This document shows positions 56,174-64,000 of a stretch of DNA of 64,000 nt, one piece after another. The translations under genes were made by a program, and so were the position numbers. Source of the DNA: Rhizodiscina lignyota (lineage: Eukaryota; Ascomycota; Dothideomycetes; Aulographales; Rhizodiscinaceae); the NCBI GenBank assembly GCA_010015805.1, contig ML978123.1, positions 1,116,001-1,180,000 of the forward strand. Direction: 5' to 3'. The notes under the pieces are model-generated. The model ran no database searches, was not told the origin of the DNA, and saw only the letters and a list, made by a program, of their open reading frames with translations. The first letter of the stretch is position 1. The number at the start of each line of letters is the position of its first letter.

Positions 56174-58147
56174 ATGCCTTTCTTTGCTGAAGAGCATGTC
56201 CAAATACCCACCCAGGATATACTGTCCTGGATTTTCGATCGGCTCCCATATGACCCTGACAAGAAGGTAAACCTGATTTCAGCAAGCTTTTGTTAAATCC
56301 ATCTGCTTAGTATGGTTTTTCAGATTTACATCGATGCCTCAAAACCAGAGCGGAACATAACTGCTTCTCAAGCAAAAACTCTCATTCGCAAAGGCATCGC
56401 TGGCTTGCGCGCTGCCGGCTTAAAGCTAGGAGATACCGTGTGCATCCACTCATTCAACGACATCTACTATCCCATCCTTGTTCTCAGCATCATTGGCTGT
56501 GGCGGCAGATTCACAGGGGTAAGTGCATCTGTCCTGAGCCACGCATTCCTAGTCATTGACCAATCCGCAGACCAATCCTGCCTACACGAGTTACGAATTA
56601 AAGCATCATCTCGGAATTACAAAAGCCAAGTTCATCTTCTCGGAGTCGGACATCCTTCCGAATGTCCAGCAAGCAGCCACGCAGCTCGGTATCTCGCAGT
56701 CGAACATTTTCATCTTCAATCCCCGCGGGGAGCCTGTGACCAGCGGCTACCAGTCTTGGAATTCCTTGTTCAATCATGGCGAGCAAGACTGGATCCGATT
56801 CGACGACAAGCATACAGCTGAGCAAACTGTCGCCGCGCTGTTCACTACCAGTGGCACGACCGGACTACCCAAGGCGTGAGAGAGCTTGCATGTGCATACG
56901 ATAGTAACATACTAATAAATTTGTTTCAGTGCCTACCTTTCTCACTACAACCTCATTGCACAGCAAGTCATCCTTTCATTCAAGAATTTCAAGCCAGGCT
57001 AACTTGTTCTACTAAATACAGGCACACATTGGTCATAGAACATAACGCATTACCATATCAAGCCGCCGGTGAGGTTCGTAGGATTATCCCTTTGCCAATG
57101 TTTCATGCAGCAGTTGGACCAGCAGTACACACGTAAGCAACCTTAAACATCTATGTCTTTATTGTACTCACATCTATTTCAGATCGGCGTTGCGAGCAGG
57201 ACAGCAAAATTATATCATGCGAAGGTTTGATTTGGAGGGCTTCTTATCTGCGGTCGAAAAGTATCAGATCACGGACCTTGTCTGCGTCCCTCCAATTGTA
57301 ATTGCCGTGATCATGTCGCCGTTGCGGCACAAGTACAGTCTCAAGAGTGTCCGGTTCGCCGCCGTTGGGGCTGCCCCACTCGACAAAGGTCCGCAAGCGA
57401 AGTTCAGGGAGTTGCTACATCCCGACGTGCCATTTACACAGGTCTTGGGAATGACGGAGACGTCGTGTCTGCTCGCAAAATTTGACGGTAGAACTTTTGA
57501 CGACACTGGGAGTATCGGTCAGTTTGTCCCGGATCTGGATATCAAGCTTGTGGACGGCGAGGACCGTGATATCACGGCTTGGGGTGTCACCGGAGAGCTT
57601 TGCGTGAGAGGAGCGATTGTGGTGAAGGGCTACTTCGAGAATGAGGAAGGTACCAAGAAGTCGTGGGACAAAGATGGATTCTATCATTCTGGCGATATGG
57701 CATACGGAGACGGGAAGACGAAGAAATGGTACATTGTGGATCGGAAGAAGGTGGGTTCTTTACATTATACCGTTCAAGTTAATGAGTGCTTACGAGTATC
57801 AGGAGCTCATTAAGGTCCGCGGCTTTCAAGTTGCGCCGCCGGAACTTGAAGGTGTCCTGCTCGATCATCCTGGCATCTCGGACGCTGCAGTGATCGGCAT
57901 TGTACCACCCGGCGTTGAAGGGCAAGGATCGGAGTTGCCGCGAGCTTATGTTGTGCGCAAGAAAGGCACTGGTGACAAGCTCACGGAAGAGGAGGTCAAG
58001 GCGCACATTGCACAGCGACTGGCGAAGTACAAGTGGTTGGAAGGTGGCGTTTCATTCATCGATGCAGTCCCACGGACAGCTTCGGGCAAGATCCTGAAGA
58101 GATTTTTGAGAGATAGGGCAGCAAGAGAAACTGGATCTAAGTTATAG
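56174..58147 (+). CDS. peroxisomal acyl/aryl-CoA ligase (4CL-like adenylate-forming enzyme)
   Basis: Exons 56174-56266, 56324-56518, 56571-56875, 56930-56962, 57022-57132, 57183-57750 and 57803-58147 join to 549 residues. The AMP-binding motif TTSGTTGLPKA lies at the exon 3/4 border. PLPMFHAA, VLGMTETSCLLAKFDG, GELCVRGAIVVKGYFENEEG and FYHSGDMAYGDGKTKKWYIV mark the core. The C-terminal lobe has ELIKVRGFQVAPPELEGVLL and the catalytic lysine region PRTASGKILKRFLRD. The last three residues are SKL, the type-1 peroxisomal targeting signal. It should activate a carboxylic acid (fatty, cinnamic or phenylacetic type) to its CoA thioester inside peroxisomes. The fourth intron is a GC-AG intron (56963-57021, donor CA/GCAAGT, branch GCTAAC, acceptor ATACAG) that restores the typical SHYNLIAQHTLVIE reading. 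Confidence 0.92.
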
Positions 58148-58854
58148 TGTTCGACTTTGGAACACAGGAGATTTGTGAACAGACCAAGGCATCGCAGTTC
58201 CATATTTTGTCTCACTCCAGGCTCGTAGTGTTCAGCGTCTTATGTAAATCTAAGTCATTACAACTTTTGAGGTATTTGCGGAGTATACAAGCCAGTTCCT
58301 AACACTATTATACGCAATTGTCGCTCCCCGTTTGGTTCCCGGCAGGACGTCTCTCTTCTACGTGGGCCATTTCCACGAGTTTAAGATTGACAGATATATT
58401 ATCTTCAGCAACACAGTCACTACGTTCGCTTACCACCACGACTCGATGGTGACGACGTAGCTGGTCGTCAGTTGGAATGCCTAAGGTCGAATAGTTGTGG
58501 CAATCGAGAATCCTCCATCTTTAGAGCTTACAGAGTGTCTTGCCTTGATTTGGTTATCGCGAAGGTGGAGAAGACTACTTTGGCAGCAGAATTTAATGCG
58601 ACGAACTCATGACGTGCGATGGCATGTGCTTGGTGAAGTAAGGCAAAAGGTTGGGTGAGAAGGTGAAGTTGAAAGAATGAAAAAGGTCAACACTGCTTTA
58701 ATACCAAATTTTAGTGCATAGTAAGGGAGTAATTACTTAGCCAAGGTTCCGAATTCGAAGAAGTGGATCTACAGCGTGACTTCCACTGATGTGTTCACCG
58801 CAAATAGCTGAAGGTGGAACAATTAAGGTTTGTTAAACACTGCTTACTTCAACC
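58148..58854. other. convergent 3' region
   Basis: This 707-base gap between the stop codons of the ligase (+) and the yellow/MRJP-like gene (-) holds both 3' flanks. No gene or repeat was seen. Confidence 0.45.
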
Positions 58855-60117
58855 CTAGACGGCAGGGCCCGCCCCAATCCACACCCTATAACTCCTAAAC
58901 GGACCCTTCCTCCGATCCACATTCATATACTGCCGGTCTGGTTTCAACTCAAGCTGGTTCGTACAGAAATAAAGCCACCCATCAAGAATAGCCGCCGAGT
59001 CCGCGTGCTGAATCTGCGCGTTCCTCACAAGATCCTTCACGACATAGTTCTCCGTCGGCACGGGGCCAGAGCCACCAGGCGGGGCTCCATTAACCTCCAT
59101 CGTGACTTGCGACTGCTGAGTATCGACGTAGAAGATGGCGTTGTGCTCGCTCGCCAGGATGTAAACGCGCCCCTTGTCGTCGGCCGTGAAGCCTGCCTGC
59201 TCAGTTCCACACTGTCCTGGGTCCTGGACCGCCGCGAGCACCTCATCGTCTGAAGCAGAGAAGTCTTGGAGGATAGCTTGGGAGACGAAATAGAACCGCC
59301 GGGATGAGAGGACACCCCAATAGACGTTTCCGCTAGCCAGGGCGATACCGTCCGATCCGGTGTTAAGGAAGCCTCTCGAGGTACCATTGTTCCATTTGTA
59401 GATGAGGTCGCCATCAAAAACACCGACGTAGCCTGGATCCGACTTTGTGAATGTGCTGTTGAAGAGCCTCTTCACGACTCCGCCGGTATCCAGGTCGATG
59501 GCTATGATAGAGCCGAACTGAGACTCGTCTGTAAGGAATGCGAATCCCCCGGTCCCAGCGGTGTTGTTAATGCGGACATCGTTGCAATTCGTCATGTTTG
59601 TGAGCAGTGGAGTCGGGACAGTATACGTGCGTATCTTCTCTCTTGTGGTGATGTTGAAAGAAATGATCTTAGCTCCTCCAGGCGTTGCGCTCTTATTGCC
59701 GGGAAAGATGCCACTGTCGACGATCCACATCTGGCCGATCGAATCGAGCACAACGTTCTGCACATTGATGAAGCAGTCCCTGACGTCCTGTCCAGCAGTG
59801 CAGTTCTGGATCTCGGCCGAGGGCCAAGGCTCCTCGGTGGTGAAGCTAGTCGCGATGACCACATTGAGTGGAGTTGGAGCATCGTTACGCGGATAGGTAA
59901 TGTAGATATTCAGATCATTGTCGACAGCGAGACCAGTCGGAGGGTTGGTACTCTCATGAACAGCCTCCAGCTGCGGACCGATGATTGTAAAATCAGTTGG
60001 ACACAAACCACGAGGTCCTTTAGTATTGTCGGGTTCTTCTGGAACCTTTGGACATTGAGACGGATAGCCGTATGCGGCCGCTGTGACAGCAAACGAGAGC
60101 AAGGTGATCCACAGCAT
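58855..60117 (-). CDS. secreted yellow/major-royal-jelly-like protein
   Basis: Intron-free gene of 420 residues. The start chosen at 60117 gives a clean signal peptide (MLWITLLSFAVTAAAYGYPS); the frame runs upstream only from non-ATG codons. Family features are PPTGLAVDNDLNIYITYPRN, NVVLDSIGQMWIVDSGIF, GFAFLTDESQFGSIIAIDLD, SDGIALASGNVYWGVLSSRR and YVDTQQSQV, which are blades of a beta-propeller as in yellow/MRJP and lactonase-like proteins. Several Asn glycosylation sites (NCT, NKS, NIT, NMT, NNT, NST) fit secretion. Fungal and bacterial relatives are largely uncharacterised. The catalytic or binding role is unknown, so only fold and export are claimed. Confidence 0.87.
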   Translation of the reverse strand: MLWITLLSFAVTAAAYGYPSQCPKVPEEPDNTKGPRGLCPTDFTIIGPQLEAVHESTNPPTGLAVDNDLNIYITYPRNDAPTPLNVVIATSFTTEEPWPSAEIQNCTAGQDVRDCFINVQNVVLDSIGQMWIVDSGIFPGNKSATPGGAKIISFNITTREKIRTYTVPTPLLTNMTNCNDVRINNTAGTGGFAFLTDESQFGSIIAIDLDTGGVVKRLFNSTFTKSDPGYVGVFDGDLIYKWNNGTSRGFLNTGSDGIALASGNVYWGVLSSRRFYFVSQAILQDFSASDDEVLAAVQDPGQCGTEQAGFTADDKGRVYILASEHNAIFYVDTQQSQVTMEVNGAPPGGSGPVPTENYVVKDLVRNAQIQHADSAAILDGWLYFCTNQLELKPDRQYMNVDRRKGPFRSYRVWIGAGPAV

Positions 60118-60159
60118 TATGATAATAATGAAGTTACTAGACTGAATTGATGCATGCAC

Positions 60160-60748
60160 GAGGAAATTGGGTTCATACGTTCGTCCTGAAATCGATGATT
60201 CAAACCTGTCGACGACACGAAGACAAACTTACGGTGTGACAACCATCCCCCTTACATATATATACGAGCTTCAGCGTCCTTGACAGGTCGTAACTTACTG
60301 CAATCTCTTCTCGGCTCTTGATCGAGTGCGTTTTAGCGATGCGGGGAAGACTGAGGAGACCTGGCCAGGAACGACCTGATATCGTGATGTCGTTGACGCA
60401 TGAGTTCTGCCGATCGTTCGGGAACGCACAGAGTTGCGGAAAAGCTATGATCGCCCCCGGCAAAGCGTTCATCTTGGCAGGTTCCTTGTTCAGGCACAAG
60501 AGAAAGTTCGGGACCAACTCCGGAGAAGTATGATACGGTTGGAAAACCGAGAGTAAAGTGTCTAATATTTACAAAGCCGATAGGGCGGGTGGTCTGTGAC
60601 CGCAGAGCTCCTCCAACTAACCTGGTCTTTCCAACGCCATGCAATGCGTTACTAAAATATTCATACAACCTCCCATTGAGGGATGAATCCACAGCTTGTG
60701 TCTCTACAAGCTGCTTCCGCAACGTAAAAGTCCAGCGCCAGCGTGAAA
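60160..60748. other. intergenic stretch with TATA-like run
   Basis: This gap lies between the yellow/MRJP-like start and the 3' end of the mitochondrial carrier gene. An ATATATATA run at 60256-60264 lies about 140 bases upstream of the minus-strand start at 60117 and may be its TATA box. No gene was found. Confidence 0.45.
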
Positions 60749-62075
60749 TCACGCATCCACATCTGAAATCAATGGGTGTTTTTCGAACCACCTCAAGAAA
60801 CTCGCATATAGAACAAACATTGTTCCGGACTGAATGCCAGTCCAAACCGCACGAGGGCCGACACCTCGAAACCATCCACGAAGACCTTCTGTTCTATAGA
60901 TTAACCTCAGTCCTTTGAGCACCGACGAGGTATCCAGCGTTGCCGCCGTATGAGGCTTGAGTGAAGTCGCTGGAGATGTTGATATGGGTCTATTTGATTG
61001 ATGAGTTTTACTTCCAGCGGACTGATGTGTACTGTGCCTAGCAGGAGAAGTCGACTTTCCTGTAGTCCCTGTATGAGATGCCGGAGCATGCGAAAGAGCT
61101 GAAGGGTTGATCTGCGTTTGAATCCTCGTCTTGACAACGTCGAGAGGACAGGTTATTATGCCAGCCATGCTCCCAGCTGTTGCTCCGGTGAGTATTTCTA
61201 ACGGCAAGCCAATGTCTTTCTTTCCGAGCCATGCTCTCGCTGCGTTTTGTTCCTGCTCCCAGAAGGCGAATTGAAGAGCTGAGTATGGTAAATCTCGATA
61301 CAGCGTCGCCTTCAAACCGTAGAAGAGCGCGCCGATTCCTTCTGTTCGAATGATTGTTCTAGTTGCATCTAATGTACCGCGGTAGTTGTATCCGCTCTGG
61401 AAATGGGGGTTGTTGTAGCGGCCTTGCAGTTGAAGGCGCGTTTTGAGGACCTCCGAGGGGACATATACAGGAGCAGCAACCAAGTCGGCAAAGAAGCCTG
61501 CGAGACCATGAGCTTCACGGAATATGAGTAAAATACGAGATACTAACCACCGCTGAAATAGGCAATCGATGGAGCAACTCCAGCATCCAGAAGCATCCGC
61601 TTGCTCCACTCGTACGTTCCAAAGAATATTACTGTCCCGGAGAATGAACCCAAAAATGCTGGGAGAACACCGCCATACAGGCCTCTTCGTATCCCCTCCT
61701 GCCGCCAAATGGTGTAATAGCTCGAGCCTAAGGATGTGTATTTTGGTGGCATGTGTGGATCGCCTTGTTGTCGAGTTTTCACTGTATCCAAAGAGTGCAT
61801 CATCATATCACCCGTCGTGCCACCCAATCCACCTGCGAGCGCGACCTGCATTCGTGCACGTTAGCGCAGTTAATTGAGTATGTCTTGATTCTTCTCACAT
61901 GGAAGTATGACGGTCGCGCCAGTTCCAAGTCTGCCTCCTGCGCCATTGCTTCCTGTGACCATCCCTCACTATTATCACTCTGGCCATGCCTCTTTCCCTG
62001 TGTAGAGCCATTCTGATAATATGCGGTGCCGGAGTCTGCGGAGGCGAAGTATCGAGCTACTTCGCCCAGCACCAT
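60749..62075 (-). CDS. MME1: mitochondrial carrier, Mme1 (YMR166C) type
   Basis: Exons 62075-61899, 61845-61548 and 61497-60749 join to 407 residues. Three carrier repeats are present, each with its signature: MMMHSLDTVKTRQQGDPHMP, VPSEVLKTRLQLQGRYNNPH and ITCPLDVVKTRIQTQINPSA. The second repeat, including FQSGYNYRGTLDATR and FYGLKATLYRDLPYSALQFA, closely matches the yeast inner-membrane magnesium exporter Mme1. The protein has an N-terminal extension of about 55 hydrophilic residues and a Ser/Thr/His-rich insert of about 65 residues in the third repeat, before GLRLIYRTEGLRGWFRGVGP. Predicted function is solute (probably Mg2+) transport across the inner mitochondrial membrane, inferred from similarity. 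Confidence 0.88.
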
Positions 62076-63059
62076 GAAGGCTCACGGATAGGCGCGTTCA
62101 GAGCTGCCAGAAATTTCTCCACTGGCAGGCTTTGGTGTGAAAAGAGGCGTATCCAGAGAAGAGGATGAGGGAGGTGGAGAGCACGCTTGCGCGATGAGAG
62201 GCCTTAGTTGTCTGATAATGTTCGTTGCGGAAAACGCGTCTTTGTTGAGCTTCGGAATTTTTTCGTTCGGCGACAAGGCAAACTCCGATCGGGTCTCGTC
62301 TCGTGTGCTCTAACACCAAACTGAGCGTGTGCAAGCTCAACTTCCCATCCATAACCTGTCTCCTTGGAGAATTCAGACAAGAACCCAAAGCTATTACTCG
62401 ATAGCTTCCATAAGCTATTCTATTCAGTCAATTTCTAAAATCCTCATGCATCTTTGGCCTTGTACCCCAGAATCTCCTACCAATCAAGACTTCAATATTC
62501 AGACCAGCAATTTCAAGCACAGTATCTCACAACTTAAAATCTTGCATTCCACTTTAAAAGTAGTGTCTCTGTCTTCTGACATCTGTGTCTAAAGACATAC
62601 CGATTGCAATTAACTGTCTGCGAACTGTTGGTGGAGGTGTTCGTGTGCCAGGGCCAGCCCATCAGCAGCTTCAACGGCCACATGACAAAAGGGAGACTGC
62701 TGTCTGGCAATTGCCAGCAATCGGAAGGGCAAAAGCTCGAGGAATTTCACACAAACCTGCAAGCGGCCTCTGGTCTTCTCCAAGCTGAATTCGCAGCGCC
62801 GGCGATGACGAAAGGATTCCGCGAGCCAATCATGGCTGGAACAGGTTAAAATGGGTGGCTAGCGCCCCAGCCATTCTGTTTATTTACCAACGCCCCGTCG
62901 CTCCCGCACGACGTCCAGCTCCGTCCCACTTACAAGTCCACCACCGCGCTCATCAACTGCCATCCCAGCATCCATCACCAAAAATCCATATTCACACCCA
63001 AATATCCATCTCATTGTGATCGCCTCAGTTACGCGACTCCATCGAAGCTAATTTCAACC
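62076..63059. other. divergent promoter region
   Basis: About 1 kb separates the divergent starts of the carrier gene and the SAP-like gene. Small frames on both strands have no features. The plus strand before 63060 is C-rich, as in a leader. Confidence 0.45.
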
Positions 63060-64000
63060 ATGTCGGCCTGGCTGCAGAAGCAGAAGAAGGGCGAGCTTCA
63101 GGACTACGCGAAGAAGATTGGTGTCGCTGAGTACGTGCAATTTGCGCACCTTGAGCAACTCCGTACAAACAACATAAAATTACTAATGCGACAGTGACAG
63201 CTCTGATGAGATGCTCAAGGAAGAGCTCGTTACCAACATCGACCAGTCCTTGCGCGCCAACGAGACCAGGTTCTCCAGCGATCCCACCTTTACCGAGTTC
63301 TACGCTCGCAGTTCACCCGTTAAGAAGGACAAAGGCACAGCCGCTGCAGCGGATGGAGAGAAGAAGCCGCGCCAGCGCAAGCAGTCCTTGAAGGTCAAGG
63401 AGGAACAGGATGCGGTGTAAGTCTTGAATGTTTATCCAATGCGCTCACGCGCACAACGCTGACGCGCCAACCACAGGAGCGATTCTACTCCAGACAAGGC
63501 GAAAGCACTAGCTGCGCGAACTCCGAGAGCAGTACAACGCGTCGCGTCGCGCGTTCCGCTTCCACCTTCGCCGGCCGTCGTCACGGACGCTATTGATCGC
63601 CAGACTGAAATCATCAGGCGGAGGGTCAGCTCAGCATGGGAAAAGTCCGGGGTTGATGAATCTGTGGAATGGATTCGCGAGTTTTTGAGCAGCGTTGAAG
63701 GCATAAGCCTCTGCACGCTCCTCTTGGAGGCGCTTTTCCTCCGCAGGGAGACCATGCCTTGGCGATTTGCGTTCAGGATGAGGGCAACACCACTTACACC
63801 AGCATTTGACGTCAAATGCCCCGACTTCTTTGTTCTGGTGGCAGAATCCTTCTGGGGGCCGACTCTGCTTTGGTTGACTACGAGCTTGCTCGCACCTAGT
63901 GCCGTCGCATACTTCGTCAACCTGACCAAGTCAAAGAGGGACGGCGTGACTACTCGACGCGCCAGTAAAGCTTCCTATCCGTTCGATCCGCTGACCTTCA
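63060..64000 (+). CDS. SAP/HeH-like N-terminal domain protein with membrane spans, 3'-incomplete
   Basis: Exons 63060-63130, 63195-63416 and 63477 to the window edge. The frame is still open at 64000, giving at least 272 residues. The start MSAWLQKQKKGELQDYAKKI looks like a SAP/HeH helix-turn-helix, the fold that opens DNA-binding inner-nuclear-membrane proteins such as Heh1/Src1. A basic linker follows (KKPRQRKQSLKVK). Further on are a helical segment (DRQTEIIRRRVSSAWEKSGV) and hydrophobic stretches that could be membrane spans (FFVLVAESFWGPTLLWLTTS, LLAPSAVAYFVNL). It could be a nuclear-envelope protein, but no named family is assigned and the C-terminus is missing. Confidence 0.75.

Noticed and set aside
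60749-62276. Extended N-terminus of the mitochondrial carrier from an upstream frame
   Set aside because: The upstream frame begins with TTG and ends at an in-frame TGA just before the ATG at 62075, so 62075 is the start.
1-64000. CRISPR arrays, bacterial operons, ribosome binding sites
   Set aside because: Gene structure is eukaryotic throughout, with introns in most genes. No regularly spaced short direct repeats were seen.

Overview
The window is nuclear DNA of a filamentous ascomycete (Pezizomycotina). The evidence is short spliceosomal introns (about 45-90 nt, mostly GT...AG with CTAAC/CTGAC-like branch sites), single-gene transcription units on both strands, and fungal versions of END3, eIF5B, a Mme1-type carrier, a Dal5-type transporter, a PigL_N-ankyrin protein and secreted GH3 and GMC enzymes. 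The class cannot be fixed by eye; Dothideomycetes would fit. I support 22 protein-coding genes. Exon structures were built by hand and, with the exceptions flagged in the entries, every joined reading frame closes.

Layout. 1-4.08 kb: no gene. 4.08-6.93 kb (+): ten-exon secreted GH3 beta-glucosidase. 9.80-12.45 kb (+): FAD monooxygenase fused to a multi-span membrane region. 12.80-13.74 kb (-): secreted repeat protein with dibasic (Kex2-type) sites, the most unusual gene here. 14.49-15.92 kb (-): membrane-anchored BAG-domain co-chaperone. 16.64-18.83 kb (-): disordered nuclear-type protein. 19.90-21.70 kb (+): GMC oxidoreductase. 22.01-24.36 kb (-): PigL_N-ankyrin protein. 25.00-27.50 kb (-): Myb protein of the Reb1/TTF-1 type. 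28.99-30.55 kb (-): Q/P-rich coiled-coil protein. 30.55-37.13 kb: a 6.6 kb stretch without a convincing gene. 37.13-39.26 kb (-): TBC Rab-GAP. 39.78-40.67 kb (-): cytochrome b561-type protein. 41.12-44.56 kb (-): eIF5B. 45.02-46.93 kb (-) and 48.25-49.63 kb (+): divergent Dal5-type transporter and TauD-type dioxygenase. 50.07-51.36 kb (+): END3. 51.63-53.15 kb (+): secreted pepsin-like protein with altered catalytic motifs. 53.43-54.98 kb (-): AAA ATPase. 56.17-58.15 kb (+): peroxisomal acyl/aryl-CoA ligase ending in SKL. 58.86-60.12 kb (-): secreted yellow/MRJP-like protein. 60.75-62.08 kb (-): Mme1-type mitochondrial carrier. 63.06 kb to the edge (+): SAP-like, membrane-spanning protein, incomplete.

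Functionally this is a mixed chromosomal neighbourhood: housekeeping genes (eIF5B, END3, TBC, BAG, mitochondrial carrier) interspersed with secreted or accessory enzymes. The clearest functional pair is the divergent transporter/TauD couple, which suggests uptake and oxidation of an organic acid or sulfonate. There is no PKS, NRPS or terpene-synthase core gene, so the oxidative enzymes do not form a recognisable classical biosynthetic cluster. The candidate for something undescribed is the Kex2-site repeat protein at 12.8-13.7 kb, which lies tail to tail with the membrane FAD monooxygenase. Two introns appear to use GC-AG splice sites.
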